DNA of 64,000 bases from Cryptosporangium minutisporangium (GCF_039536245.1 NZ_BAAAYN010000026.1:120105-184104); one strand, 5' to 3'; counted from the stretch's first letter, positions 26,008 to 35,935 are shown. A program made the numbers and translations. Notes: generated by a model not told the origin, from the letters alone.

Positions 26008-27713
26008 CGGTCACGGCGGTGCGGGTCAACCAGCTGGGCTACCCGGCCGGGTGGCCACTGCGCGCCACCGTGGCGACCGACGCGTCCGCGCCGCTGGGCT
26101 GGCACCTCCGGAACGCCACCGGGGCGACCGTCGTCGCCGGTGAGACCACGGTCCACGGGTTCGACCGGGCCGCAGGCGAAACCGTGCACACGGTCACCGT
26201 GCCGACCGTCGCCGGCGAGGGTGAGGGGTGGACGCTCGTCGTCGACGGCGTCGAGAGCCCGGCGTTCGCGGTCGGTGCCCCCGCCGCCGGACGGTACGGC
26301 GGCCTCGCCCACGACGCCGCCCGTTTCCTCTACCTGCAGCGCAGCGGTACGCCGATCGACGATCCCGAGTACGGACGTCCGGCCGGGCACGTGGACGTCG
26401 CGCCGAACCGGGGTGATGCCGCGGTGGCGTGCCACCGGCCGGACTGTCCGCGTCGCCGGTGGCTGTTCGGCTGCCGTGGGCACGATCTGCGCGGCGGCTG
26501 GTACGACGCCGGCGACCACGGCAAGTACGCGGTGACCACCGCGCTCACGGTCTGGCTGCTGCAGCACATCGAGGAGCGCACAAGGGGCGGCGACCCGGCT
26601 CTGCTGGACGAGGCCCGCTGGGGGCTGGAGTTCCTGCTCGCCGCACAGCTGCCGACCGGGGATCCGCAGGCCGGAATGGTGTTCCACGCCGTGCACGACG
26701 TCCGGTGGACCGGGCTGCCGCTGCGCCCCGAGCAGGATCCCGAGCCCCGGACCGTCCGGGCGCCGAGCACCGCGGCGACGTACGGGCTCGCGGCGGTCGC
26801 GGCGCAGGCCGCCCGGGTCTGGGAAGTCCACGATCCGGTCTTCGCGGCCCGCTGCACGACCGCCGCCGACCGGGCGTGGAACGCTGCGACCGGCCAACCC
26901 ACCGTGTACGCGACGCCCGCCGACGTCACCGAGGGCGGCGGCCCGTACGACGACACCGACGTCCGCGACGAGCGGTACTGGGCCGCCGCCGAGTTGGCGG
27001 CGCTCACCGGCGCGGAGGAGTACCGGTACGCGATGCTGCACTCCGGGCTGGACCCGATCGCGGCGCTGCGCGAGGGGTTCGACTGGCGCTCGATGCTGCC
27101 GCCGGCCCAGCTGACGCTCGCGCTGGGCACCGGGTGGGTCGCCGCGTCGGCGGCCACCGCGGCGAGGGCTGCGCTGGCGACCGCCGCCGAGACGCTGCTG
27201 GCGACGATCGACGCCGAGGGCCACGGGACGCCGTACGCACCGCCGGACGGCCGCTACTGCTGGGGGTCGAACTCCCGGGTGCTCGCGCACGCGTTGACGC
27301 TCGGTGCGGCCGCCGACCACACCGGCGACCGGCGGTACTTCGCTGGCGAGCTGGCGTGCCTGGACTACCTGCTCGGCCGGAACGCGACCGGGGTGAGCCA
27401 GGTGATCGGGTACGGCGCGCGGCCCGCGTCCCGGCCGCACCACCGCTTCTTCGCGCGGGCGGTCGACACCGCGTACCCGCCGCCACCGCCCGGCGTCGTC
27501 GTCGGCGGCCCGAACAGCGGGCTCGACGATCCGGTGGCCGCCGCCGCGCTCAGCGGTGCGGCTCCGCAGCGGTGCTGGATCGACGACGTCGGCTCGTACG
27601 CGACGAACGAGGTGACGATCGGGTGGAACGCCGCGCTCGCCGCGGTGGCCGGGCACGTGGCCGCACGGCTGGCCCCGGCCCGCTCGTTACGTCCGGGCGC
27701 CGCGGCGGCGTGA
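26004..27713 (+). CDS. Glycoside hydrolase family 9 enzyme without signal peptide
   Basis: A 569-residue protein with an N-terminal CelD-type Ig-like domain (VRVNQLGYP, about residues 1-90) and a GH9 catalytic domain. Catalytic landmarks are GGWYDAGDHGKYAV near residue 165 (nucleophile-activating Asp), the histidine block RPHHRFF near 478, and DDVGSYATNEVTIGWNAAL near 530 with the acid Glu. Secreted cellulases normally begin with an export signal, but here the Ig-like domain starts at once, so the protein should stay inside the cell. The ATG overlaps the methyltransferase stop. A cytoplasmic exo-glucosidase or glucosaminidase role is possible. It converges on metX with a 27-bp overlap. Confidence 0.88.
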   Translation: MTVTAVRVNQLGYPAGWPLRATVATDASAPLGWHLRNATGATVVAGETTVHGFDRAAGETVHTVTVPTVAGEGEGWTLVVDGVESPAFAVGAPAAGRYGGLAHDAARFLYLQRSGTPIDDPEYGRPAGHVDVAPNRGDAAVACHRPDCPRRRWLFGCRGHDLRGGWYDAGDHGKYAVTTALTVWLLQHIEERTRGGDPALLDEARWGLEFLLAAQLPTGDPQAGMVFHAVHDVRWTGLPLRPEQDPEPRTVRAPSTAATYGLAAVAAQAARVWEVHDPVFAARCTTAADRAWNAATGQPTVYATPADVTEGGGPYDDTDVRDERYWAAAELAALTGAEEYRYAMLHSGLDPIAALREGFDWRSMLPPAQLTLALGTGWVAASAATAARAALATAAETLLATIDAEGHGTPYAPPDGRYCWGSNSRVLAHALTLGAAADHTGDRRYFAGELACLDYLLGRNATGVSQVIGYGARPASRPHHRFFARAVDTAYPPPPPGVVVGGPNSGLDDPVAAAALSGAAPQRCWIDDVGSYATNEVTIGWNAALAAVAGHVAARLAPARSLRPGAAAA

Positions 27714-28820
27714 CCCATCCCCTGCTCCGTCCAACCGGCCGGCGGTGGCCGGCCCCGGGACGACAGCCGGCTGAGTGGGAGCGGCGAGGAGGTCGGTGAC
27801 GATCGCCGCGACCTGCTCGACCTCGATCAGGAACCCATCGTGGCCGTACGGCGACCGGATCACCCGCACGTCCCCGGCTCCCGCGATGTGCGCGGCCAGC
27901 TCCCGCTGCTGCGCCAGCGGATAGAGCCGGTCGCTGTCCACCCCGGCGACCATCGTCCGTGCGGTGATCCGCCGCAGGGCGTCCGCCACACCGCCGCGGC
28001 CACGACCGACGTCGTGCCCGTTCATGCTCTCGGTCAGCGTCACGTAGCTCCCGGCGTCGAAGCGCCGGACCAGCTTCGCGGCGTGGTGGTCGAGATAGGA
28101 CTCGACCGCGAAGCGGTCGGCGTCCTGCCGGGTGCGCCCGAACCGGGTGGCCAGCTCGACCTCCGAGCGGTACGTGACGTGGGCGATCCGCCGGGCGATG
28201 CCCAGCCCGGCGACCGGACCGGGCCCGGGGTGGTAGTCCCCACCGGCCCAGCCCGGATCGGCGCGGATCGCGTGCAGCTGTGGTGACGCCCAGGCGATCT
28301 GCTCGGCCGAGGCCGCCGCGGTGGTCGCCAGGAGCAACAGGCGCTCGACCCGGGACGGCGCCGACACGGCCCACTCCACCGCCCGCATCCCGCCCATCGA
28401 GCCACCGAGCACCGCGGCCCAGGCCGGTACGCGGAGCGCGTCGGCGAACGCGAGCTCGGCCGCGACCTGGTCCCGGACGCTCACCCGGGGCCAGCGGCTC
28501 CCCCACGGCCGTCCGTCCGGAGCCGCCGACGACGGGCCGGTGCTGCCCCGGCACCCGCCGAGGACGTTCGGCGCCACCACCCACCACCGGTCGGTGTCGA
28601 CCGCTCGGCCCGGTCCGATCAGCCCGTCCCACCAGCCCGGTGTCGGATGGTCCGGATCGGCCGGACCGACGACGTGGCTGTCGCCGGTGAGGGCGTGCAG
28701 TACGAGCACCGCGTTCGACCGGTCCGGCGCCGGGGTGCCCCAGGATTCGTACGCGATCCGCACGTCCGGCAACGCACCACCGCACTCCAGAGCCAGCGGC
28801 CCCAGCGACAGGATCGGCAC
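27687..28820 (-). CDS. metX: Homoserine O-acetyltransferase
   Basis: A 377-residue alpha/beta hydrolase-fold acyltransferase that makes O-acetyl-L-homoserine from homoserine and acetyl-CoA. The nucleophile elbow AVLGGSMGGMRAVEW has Ser141. The triad is completed by Asp in AGVDSDRLYP and His in SPYGHDGFLIE. The oxyanion block LHALTGDSHV is present. The GTG start lies one base after the metY stop, so the methionine genes form a tight operon. The C-terminal 25 residues are low complexity and overlap the GH9 gene on the other strand. Confidence 0.95.
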   Translation of the reverse strand: MPILSLGPLALECGGALPDVRIAYESWGTPAPDRSNAVLVLHALTGDSHVVGPADPDHPTPGWWDGLIGPGRAVDTDRWWVVAPNVLGGCRGSTGPSSAAPDGRPWGSRWPRVSVRDQVAAELAFADALRVPAWAAVLGGSMGGMRAVEWAVSAPSRVERLLLLATTAAASAEQIAWASPQLHAIRADPGWAGGDYHPGPGPVAGLGIARRIAHVTYRSEVELATRFGRTRQDADRFAVESYLDHHAAKLVRRFDAGSYVTLTESMNGHDVGRGRGGVADALRRITARTMVAGVDSDRLYPLAQQRELAAHIAGAGDVRVIRSPYGHDGFLIEVEQVAAIVTDLLAAPTQPAVVPGPATAGRLDGAGDGSRRRGART

Positions 28821-28821
28821 C

Positions 28822-30189
28822 TCAGGCCTTGGCTGCCCGGAACCCCGCGTCCAGATCGGCCAGCAGGTCCTCCAGCCCTTCCAGCCCGACCGCCAGCCGG
28901 ACCAGCCCCGGCGTCACACCGGTGGATAGCTGCTCGGAGGGCGTCAACTGGCTGTGCGTCGTACTGGCCGGGTGGATCACCAGGCTGCGGACGTCCCCGA
29001 TGTTCGCCAGGTGGCTGAACAGCTCCAGCGAGTCCACGAACCGCTTGCCCGCCTCCACGCCACCGCGCAGCTCGAACGAGACCACCGCACCCGCACCGGC
29101 GGGCAGGTACTTCTGTGCCGCGGCGTACCACGGGCTGGTCGGCAGGCCGGCGTAGTGCACGGTCTCCACTTCGTCCCGTTCGGTGAGCCACTCCGCGATC
29201 GCCTGGGCGTTCCGGACGTGCCGCTCGATCCGCAGCGACAGCGTCTCGATGCCCTGCAGGATGAGGAAGCTGTTCAGCGGCGCGATCGCGGCACCGGTGT
29301 CGCGCAGCTGCTGCACCCGGAGTTTCGCCGCGAAGGAACCGTGCCCGAGCGCGTCCCAGTACCGCAGGCCGTGGTAGCTCGGGTCCGGCTCGTGGAAATC
29401 GGGGAAGCGATCGGCATGCACACCGAAGTCGAACGTGCCACCGTCCACCACGACACCGGCGATCGCGGTGCCGTGCCCGCCGAGGTACTTGGTCGCGGAG
29501 TGGATCACGAAGTCCGCGCCGTGCTCGATCGGCCGGAGCAGGTACGGCGTCGGCACCGTGTTGTCGACGACCAGCGGTACGCCCACTTCGTGGGCGAGAT
29601 CGGCGACCGCCCGGACGTCCAGCACGTTGCTGCGCGGGTTCCCCAGCGTCTCGGCGAAGAACAACTTCGTGTTCGGACGCGTGGCCGCGCGCCACTGTTC
29701 GAGGTCGTCCGGGTCCTCCACGAACGACACCTCGACGCCGAGCTTGGGGAGTGTGTAGTGGAACAGGTTGTACGTGCCCCCGTAGAGCGAGGCGCTGGAG
29801 ACGAAGTGGTCACCGCTCCTCGCCAGCGTCAGGATCGCCGCAGTCTCGGCGGCCTGGCCGGACGCCAGCGCGACCGCGGAGACACCGCCCTCCAGCGCGG
29901 CGACGCGCTGCTCCAGCACGTCCTGGGTCGGGTTGTTGATCCGGGTGTAGATGTGGCCCGGCTCGGCGAGGCCGAACAGCGCGGCGGCGTGGTCGGTGTC
30001 GCGGAACACGTACGAGGTGGTCTGGTAGATCGGCGTCGCCCGGGCACCGGTCGCCGGGTCCGCGGTGGCGCCGGCGTGGATCTGCCGGGTCTCGAACGAC
30101 CAGGCGCTGGTGTCCCGCTCCCGGGGCGAGTCGGGCACGGTTTCCGGAGCGGTCGCCTGGGGCCCGGGATCGGACGAGAGTTCGGACAC
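28822..30189 (-). CDS. metY: O-acetylhomoserine sulfhydrylase
   Basis: A 455-residue PLP enzyme of the Cys/Met metabolism family that makes homocysteine directly from O-acetylhomoserine and sulfide. PLP lysine K234 lies in [13 protein letters not shown], with [20 protein letters not shown] and [10 protein letters not shown] also typical. The length matches bifunctional O-acetylhomoserine/O-acetylserine sulfhydrylases. GTG at 30189 has AGGAGG five bases upstream. The leader upstream is only about 100 bp, and I could not recognise a SAM riboswitch in it. It forms an operon with metX and lies downstream of the GGDEF-EAL gene on the same strand. Confidence 0.95.
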   Translation of the reverse strand: MSELSSDPGPQATAPETVPDSPRERDTSAWSFETRQIHAGATADPATGARATPIYQTTSYVFRDTDHAAALFGLAEPGHIYTRINNPTQDVLEQRVAALEGGVSAVALASGQAAETAAILTLARSGDHFVSSASLYGGTYNLFHYTLPKLGVEVSFVEDPDDLEQWRAATRPNTKLFFAETLGNPRSNVLDVRAVADLAHEVGVPLVVDNTVPTPYLLRPIEHGADFVIHSATKYLGGHGTAIAGVVVDGGTFDFGVHADRFPDFHEPDPSYHGLRYWDALGHGSFAAKLRVQQLRDTGAAIAPLNSFLILQGIETLSLRIERHVRNAQAIAEWLTERDEVETVHYAGLPTSPWYAAAQKYLPAGAGAVVSFELRGGVEAGKRFVDSLELFSHLANIGDVRSLVIHPASTTHSQLTPSEQLSTGVTPGLVRLAVGLEGLEDLLADLDAGFRAAKA

Positions 30190-30290
30190 GGGGCCTCCTG
30201 GGTGCGGTACGCGGCGAACGCCGGGTGCAGCGGAAAGCCCACCCCCGGCTCGACCTCACCCTGACACAGATCCCGGATTAACGCCATAGC

Positions 30291-32765
30291 CTATCGAGAA
30301 GATAGGGAATGCGGTGCCTCGAGGAGCGCGTCCAGTGCCCTCACGTCCACCGGCTTGGAGTACAGGAACCCCTGGGCGCGGTCGCAGCGCAGCTCGCGCA
30401 GGACGTCCGCGCGCTCGGCCGTCTCCACCCCCTCGGCCACCGTGGACAGCCCCAGCGAGTGGGACAGCTGCAGGATGGCCTTGGTCAGCGCGGTGTCCTC
30501 GCTGTCCGCCCCCTCCGGACCCTCCATGCTGAACGCCCGGTCGATCTTCAGGATGTCCACCGGCAGCCGGCGGAGGTACGACAGCGACGAGTAGCCGGTG
30601 CCGAAGTCGTCGATCGCGATCCGGATCCCGCGGCTGCGGAGCTGCTGCAGCCGTGCCACCACGATCTCGGTCTCCGCCGCCGTGGCCGCGATCATCGTGG
30701 ACTCGGTGATCTCCAGCACGAGCGCCTGCGGCGGCAGCCCGCTGAACCGGAGTGCACCGAGCACGGTCGTGACGAACTCCGGGTCCCGCAGCTGGGCGGT
30801 GGCCACGTTGACCGCCACCGAGATGCCGAAGCGCGAGTACCAGTCGGTGGCGTCCACGCAGGCCTGTCCGAGCACCCACGCGCCGATCGGCACGATGAGG
30901 CCGCTCTCCTCGGCGACCGGCACGAAGTCCGCCGGCGACACCCGGGCCGCGCCGGGGGCGTCCCAGCGCAGCAGCGCCTCGACCGAGCTGATCCGCTCCG
31001 TGACCAGATCCACGACCGGCTGGTACTCCAGCACGAACTCGCCCATCGCCACCGCACGGCGGAGTCCGGCCAGCAGCTCCACTTGCTCCAGATGTGCGGT
31101 GCGCAGCTCCGGCCGGTAGCCGACCACCTGGTTCTTGCCGCCGCCCTTCGCGGCGTAGAGCGCCAGGTCGGCGTTGCGCAGGACGTCGCTCGGGGTGGCC
31201 GGGCCGGTTCCGACGTACAGGCCGACGCTGGTCGTGAGGTAGAGGTCGTGCGCGGCGACGCGGAACGGTCCCCACAGTGCCTCGGTCAGGCGTCGGCCGA
31301 TCATCGACGCGTGTTCGGTGTCGGCATCGGTCAGCAGGACCGCGAACTCGTCCCCGCCGAGCCGCGCCAGCAGGGTGCCCTCCGGCAGCGCCGCGGTGAA
31401 CCGGGCCGCGACCTGGATCAGCAGCTCGTCCCCCACCGGGTGCCCGTGCGTGTCGTTGACGTCCTTGAACCCGTCCAGGTCGACCAGCACCAGGGCGTAG
31501 GGCCGGTCGGCGTACTCCGGTCGGCGCGCATCGGCCAGCGTCCCGTCCAGCGCGTCGGTCAGCTTCGACCGGTTCGGCAACCCGGTCAGCGGGTCGTGCA
31601 GCGCTCGGTAGGTGAGCTGGCCCTGCAACGCCTGCTGCTCGGCGAGGGCCGCGCCGAGCGCGGCCGCCTGCGCGGCCTGCTCCTGTTCCCGGCGGTAGGC
31701 GTCCCGCGCCAGCCCGGCGCTGCGGACGGCCAGGTAGAAGCAGAAGCCCGTGGTCATCGCCACCGGGTACGCGACGTCCACCAGCGGATCGATCGGCCGT
31801 TTCTCGACCGCGGCGAACACGGCGAAGGCGGGGTAGGCGAACGTCGCGGCGCCGAACAGCGCCATCTTCAGGCGTCCGGCGGGCAGCTCGCCCTGCGGCT
31901 CCTGGCGCCGGACGGCGGTCGACCGGTGGCCGGCGGCGATCGCCAGGAACAGATAGCCGCTAAGCACGATGACGCCGGGCCCGGCCGTCGGAATCATGCC
32001 CACCGGGTGTGCGCCGCTGTCGACGCCCCAGAGGAAGTCGCCGGCGACGAACAGCAGCGACGCCAGGCCTACCAGCGCCTGAGCGGTGTGCCGGATCGCC
32101 ACCACCAGCACGATCACCGCCATCGTCAGCAGCGTGAGGTCGGCGATGACGAAGACGAACGCGAGCGCGCGCTCGGCCCCGCTCAGGGCACGGAGGTAGG
32201 GGGCCAGCACCAGCAGCCACCCGATCGTGCCGACCCCGTAGCTGACCGCGAGCCCGTCGACGATCCCCTGGGTGCGGAACGGCCCGCTCCGCTTCACGAT
32301 GCCGATCAGGCCAGCGACCAGCAGCGGGAACGACACCAGCCGGATCGCCAGCGCCACGGTCAGTGGCGACTCCGGCAGAACCGGGTGGTGCGGGACCACC
32401 TCGGCGGCGATCAGGCCGCAGAAGCGCGCGAGGACACCCGCGCCGATCAACCACCAGGGCCACGCCGGGCTCGGCCGGCGCGCGGCGACGCCGACGGCGT
32501 ACCAGGCGATCGCCCACACGACGATGGCCAGGTAGAACGTCGGGGTCAGCGGGCCGGGCAGCACGTACAGAAGCCACGGCGCCAGCAGGGTGGCGCCGAT
32601 GGCGACCACCGTGATCGTCCGCTCACGGGCAGCCCGGCGGTCCGCTTCCCGCGCGAGCGCGCTGGTTGCGGACCCGCCGTCCATCGGCGTGACCTCGCCG
32701 GTCCTGGTCCGGACGACCAGGCCGTCGGTCGGGAGATCGGCCACCGCCGGCGTCGGCGGGACCAT
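30291..32765 (-). CDS. Membrane GGDEF-EAL protein (cyclic-di-GMP turnover)
   Basis: An 824-residue protein with about eight hydrophobic segments in the first 350 residues, then a GGDEF domain (HDPLTGLPNRSKL near 392, RLGGDEFAVLL near 473) and an EAL domain (SVEALLRW near 597, EITESTM, IDDFGTGYSSL near 720, AEGVET, AQGFLYSKPV). Both active-site signatures are intact, so it may make and break c-di-GMP, with the membrane part as sensor. ATG at 32765 was chosen at a natural domain start; it lacks a strong ribosome site, and MDGGSATS, about 27 residues further in, is an alternative. It is followed by metY after 101 bp. A decayed paralogue lies immediately upstream. Confidence 0.9.
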   Translation of the reverse strand: MVPPTPAVADLPTDGLVVRTRTGEVTPMDGGSATSALAREADRRAARERTITVVAIGATLLAPWLLYVLPGPLTPTFYLAIVVWAIAWYAVGVAARRPSPAWPWWLIGAGVLARFCGLIAAEVVPHHPVLPESPLTVALAIRLVSFPLLVAGLIGIVKRSGPFRTQGIVDGLAVSYGVGTIGWLLVLAPYLRALSGAERALAFVFVIADLTLLTMAVIVLVVAIRHTAQALVGLASLLFVAGDFLWGVDSGAHPVGMIPTAGPGVIVLSGYLFLAIAAGHRSTAVRRQEPQGELPAGRLKMALFGAATFAYPAFAVFAAVEKRPIDPLVDVAYPVAMTTGFCFYLAVRSAGLARDAYRREQEQAAQAAALGAALAEQQALQGQLTYRALHDPLTGLPNRSKLTDALDGTLADARRPEYADRPYALVLVDLDGFKDVNDTHGHPVGDELLIQVAARFTAALPEGTLLARLGGDEFAVLLTDADTEHASMIGRRLTEALWGPFRVAAHDLYLTTSVGLYVGTGPATPSDVLRNADLALYAAKGGGKNQVVGYRPELRTAHLEQVELLAGLRRAVAMGEFVLEYQPVVDLVTERISSVEALLRWDAPGAARVSPADFVPVAEESGLIVPIGAWVLGQACVDATDWYSRFGISVAVNVATAQLRDPEFVTTVLGALRFSGLPPQALVLEITESTMIAATAAETEIVVARLQQLRSRGIRIAIDDFGTGYSSLSYLRRLPVDILKIDRAFSMEGPEGADSEDTALTKAILQLSHSLGLSTVAEGVETAERADVLRELRCDRAQGFLYSKPVDVRALDALLEAPHSLSSR

Positions 32766-32824
32766 GTGGGTTTGCACGGTTCTTTGTACGGACGGGAGGC
32801 ACCCGACCTGAGGACTCGTGGCGA

Positions 32825-33372
32825 TCACAACCCGGTAGTGGAGTACTGCTCCGGTTCGGCCCACGGCCGGGCAGCCAGGCACTCCTCGACCCGATCGGCC
32901 GGTACCGGCGGGGAGAAGTAGTCGCCCTGCATGTACCGGCAGCCCAGCGCGCGCAGCCACTCGGCACGCTCGGCGGTCTCCACGTGCTCGGCGACGACGC
33001 GCAGCTGGAGCGTCTGGCAGATCTGCAGGACGGCTCCGGTCAGCGCCGCGTCGACGACGGGGGCGTCCGGTACCGCGGGGCCGGCCGGGTGCCCGTGGCC
33101 AGCAGCGCAGCGATGACCCCGTCGCCGAGCAGCGTCAGCCCGATCCCGACGAGCACCATCGGCGCGCCCGGCGTCGAGTAGCGCAGGCGCGGCAGTTGGT
33201 CGGCGAGGACCGTGACGACCAGCCAGGTCACCGCGCCCGCGTAGACCGCGACCGCAGCGGCCATCGGCAGCAACGGCAGGACGCAGAGCGGCAGCAGGCC
33301 ACCCGCCAACGGACGCCCCAGGCCGCGCAGCGGTCCCGGCAGCCCTGTCAGTCGCGTTCTCGGCGCGCTCTA
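32825..33372 (-). pseudogene. Remnant of a second GGDEF-EAL gene with internal deletion and frameshift
   Basis: Two pieces of one lost gene on the minus strand. Upstream, about 33075-33370 encodes two hydrophobic segments (MAAAVAVYAGAVTWLVVTVL and VLVGIGLTLLGDGVIAALLA) and then hits a stop at about 33040. In another frame, about 33090 down to a TGA at 32825 encodes the last third of an EAL domain: DAALTGAVLQICQTL, RVVAEHVETAERAEWLRALG, MQGDYFSPPV. The GGDEF part and first half of the EAL domain are missing. The surviving tail is clearly related to the intact neighbour (TVAEGVETAERADVLRELRC). No start or full product is possible. Confidence 0.8.
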
Positions 33373-33435
33373 GCTATACCTCGTTCACGTTGTGCGACCG
33401 AGGGCGGCGCCGCGTCCACGCCGGTGGTCGGCACG

Positions 33436-33496
33436 GCGAAGGGCGCCGGGTATCCCTGGCACGCCGAAGGGCGCCGGGATACCCGGCGCCCTTCGG
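33436..33496 (-). terminator. lon terminator with a duplicated left arm
   Basis: A 15-bp perfect stem, CCGAAGGGCGCCGGG (33464-33478) with CCCGGCGCCCTTCGG (33482-33496), around a three-base loop, 12 bp past the lon stop. A second copy of the left arm, CGAAGGGCGCCGGG followed by TATCCC, lies at 33437-33456, so two alternative hairpins can form. No long U tract is present. Confidence 0.75.
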
Positions 33497-33508
33497 GTCG
33501 GTGCCGCC

Positions 33509-35935
33509 TCAGGCAGCCTGGACGGCCTGCGCGGGCACGGCCGGCTCCAGCGCGAGCGCGACCACGTCCGCCACGTCCTCCATCAGGTGGATCGTCAGCG
33601 CGTCCCGGACGCTGGCCGGGACGTCGTCCAGGTCAGCAGCGTTGCGCGCCGGCAGCAGCACCTCGGTCAGCCCGGCCCGGTGCGCGGCGAGCAGCTTCTG
33701 CTTGACGCCGCCGATCGGCAGCACCCGCCCGGTCAGCGAGACCTCGCCGGTCATGCCGACCTCCGCCCGGACCAGCCGCCCGGTCAGCAGCGACGCCAGC
33801 GCGGTGACCATCGTGACCCCCGCGGACGGGCCGTCCTTCGGCACCGCTCCGGCCGGCACGTGCACGTGCAGCCGACGTCCGCGCAGGTCCTCGGGGTCGG
33901 CGCCGAAGCGGTCGCCCTGGCTCCGCAGGTAGGAGAGCGCGATGTGCGCGGACTCCTTCATGACGTCACCCAGCTGGCCCGTGAGAACCAGCTCCGGCTC
34001 CCCCTTGGAACCTTCGGCACCCGGGGCCATGTTGGCCTCGATGAAGAGGACGTCGCCACCGGCGCCGGTGACGGCCAGACCGGTCGCCACACCCGGAACC
34101 GCGGTGCGCTCGCCGGACTCCGGGGTGAACCGGGGCCGGCCCAGGTAGTCCTTCAGCGTCCCGGCCGTCACGTCGACCGGCGTCGCCGGTGGGTTGTCAC
34201 CAGCCAGCTTCGTCGCGACCTTCCGCAGCACCCGCGCGAGCGAGCGCTCCAGCTGACGGACCCCGGCCTCGTGGGTGTAGTCACCGGCGATGAGCTTCAG
34301 CGCGCCCTCGTCGATCGTGACGTCACCCGGCTCCAGGCCGGCGCGCTCCAGCTGGCGCTTCCAGAGGTGGTCCCGCGCGATCGCAACCTTCTCGACCTCG
34401 GTGTAGCCGTCCAGCCGGACGACCTCCATCCGGTCGATCAGCGCCTCCGGGATCGCCTCGGCGACGTTCGCCGTCGCGAGGAAGAGCACGTCGGACAGGT
34501 CGAGCTCCACCTCCAGGTAGTGGTCGCGGAACGTGTGGTTCTGCGCCGGGTCGAGCACCTCGAGCAGCGCGGCCGCCGGGTCGCCCCGGTAGTCGGCGCC
34601 GATCTTGTCGACCTCGTCGAGCAGGACCACCGGGTTCATCGCACCGGCCTCCTTGATCGCCCGGACGATGCGACCGGCCTGCGCGCCGACGTAGGTGCGC
34701 CGGTGACCACGGATCTCGGCCTCGTCCCGCACGCCGCCGAGCGCCACCCGGACGAACTTCCGCCCGAGCGCCCGCGCGACCGACTCGCCGAGCGAGGTCT
34801 TGCCGACGCCGGGCGGACCGACGAGCGCGAGCACCGCGCCGCTCCCCCGGCCACCGACGATCTCCAGGCCGCGCGCGGCCCGGCGGTTGCGTACCGCCAG
34901 GTACTCCACGATCCGGTCCTTGACGTCGTCCAGGCCGGCGTGGTCGGCGTCGAGCACGTTCCTCGCCGCGGAGACGTCGGTGGCGTCGTCCGTGCGGACG
35001 TTCCACGGCAGCTCCAGCACCGTGTCCAGCCAGGTGCGGATCCAGGACGCTTCCGGCGACTGGTCACCGGTGCGCTCCAGCTTGTCGACCTCGCGCAGCG
35101 CCGCCTTCTTGACTTGTTCCGGCAGGTCGGCGGCCTCGACGCGGGCCCGCGGGTCCGCCTCGGGGTTGTCGTCGTCGCCGGAGATCTCGCCGAGCTCCTT
35201 GCGGATCGCGGCCAGCTGCTGGCGCAGCAGGAACTCCCGCTGCGTCTTCTCCATCGATTCCCGGACGTCGTCCCGAATGGTCGCCGCCACCTGCAGTTCG
35301 GCCAGCTGCTGCTTGCCCCAGTCGAGCACCAGCTCCAGCCGGGCCACGACCTCGGGGGTCTCCAGCAGACGCAGCTTCTGGTCGATCTCCAGGTAGGGAG
35401 CCCAGCCGGCGATGTCGGCCAGCTCACCGGGCTCGGTGATCCGCCGGATCATCTCGACGACCTGCCAGCCGCCGTTGTCGCTCTCCCGGTGACCCAGGAT
35501 CTCCTGGACGACCTCGCGGTACTCGGCCGCGAGCGTGTCGACCTTCTCCTGGTCGGTGGCGCTGACGCGGTCGGGCAGCGTGGTGGCCTCGACCCAGAGT
35601 GCGGCGCCCGGCCCGTTCACGCCGCGGCCGACCTTGGCTCGCGAGACCGCACGCAGCACGGCGGCCGGGCGTCCGTTGGGCAGGCGGCCCACCTGGTCGA
35701 TCGTGGCCAGGACGCCGACCTCGCGGTACTGGCCCTCGATGCGAGGGACGATCAGTAAACGAGCGTCGTCGTCGTTCGTGTCCTTCGCCCTGGCCGAGTC
35801 CACGGCGGCTCGCGCTTCGCCGTCGAGCTCGACCGGGATCACCATTCCGGGCAGCACGACTGCGTCGGCCAGCGGCAGCACCGGCAGGGTGAGAGTGGTG
35901 ACGGGCCCGCGCGGCCCGCCGGGGGATCGATCCAT
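33509..35935 (-). CDS. lon: ATP-dependent protease Lon
   Basis: An 808-residue cytoplasmic LonA-type protease. It has an N-terminal substrate domain (LPVLPLADAVVLPGMVIPV), a coiled-coil region around residues 220-270 (MEKTQREFLLRQQLAAIRKELG), an AAA+ module with Walker A GPPGVGKTS (K379) and Walker B VVLLDEVDKIG, and the Ser-Lys protease domain with S704 in KDGPSAGVTM and the lysine in IGGVKQKLLAA. It is present in some actinobacteria and absent from others. The start has a 297-bp region upstream with a structured inverted repeat. It stands alone on its strand and is followed by its own terminator. Confidence 0.96.
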   Translation of the reverse strand: MDRSPGGPRGPVTTLTLPVLPLADAVVLPGMVIPVELDGEARAAVDSARAKDTNDDDARLLIVPRIEGQYREVGVLATIDQVGRLPNGRPAAVLRAVSRAKVGRGVNGPGAALWVEATTLPDRVSATDQEKVDTLAAEYREVVQEILGHRESDNGGWQVVEMIRRITEPGELADIAGWAPYLEIDQKLRLLETPEVVARLELVLDWGKQQLAELQVAATIRDDVRESMEKTQREFLLRQQLAAIRKELGEISGDDDNPEADPRARVEAADLPEQVKKAALREVDKLERTGDQSPEASWIRTWLDTVLELPWNVRTDDATDVSAARNVLDADHAGLDDVKDRIVEYLAVRNRRAARGLEIVGGRGSGAVLALVGPPGVGKTSLGESVARALGRKFVRVALGGVRDEAEIRGHRRTYVGAQAGRIVRAIKEAGAMNPVVLLDEVDKIGADYRGDPAAALLEVLDPAQNHTFRDHYLEVELDLSDVLFLATANVAEAIPEALIDRMEVVRLDGYTEVEKVAIARDHLWKRQLERAGLEPGDVTIDEGALKLIAGDYTHEAGVRQLERSLARVLRKVATKLAGDNPPATPVDVTAGTLKDYLGRPRFTPESGERTAVPGVATGLAVTGAGGDVLFIEANMAPGAEGSKGEPELVLTGQLGDVMKESAHIALSYLRSQGDRFGADPEDLRGRRLHVHVPAGAVPKDGPSAGVTMVTALASLLTGRLVRAEVGMTGEVSLTGRVLPIGGVKQKLLAAHRAGLTEVLLPARNAADLDDVPASVRDALTIHLMEDVADVVALALEPAVPAQAVQAA

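Noticed and set aside
26429..27799. 456-codon plus-strand frame overlapping the GH9 gene
   Set aside because: Arginine-rich shadow of the GH9 gene, which has clear catalytic motifs in its own frame.
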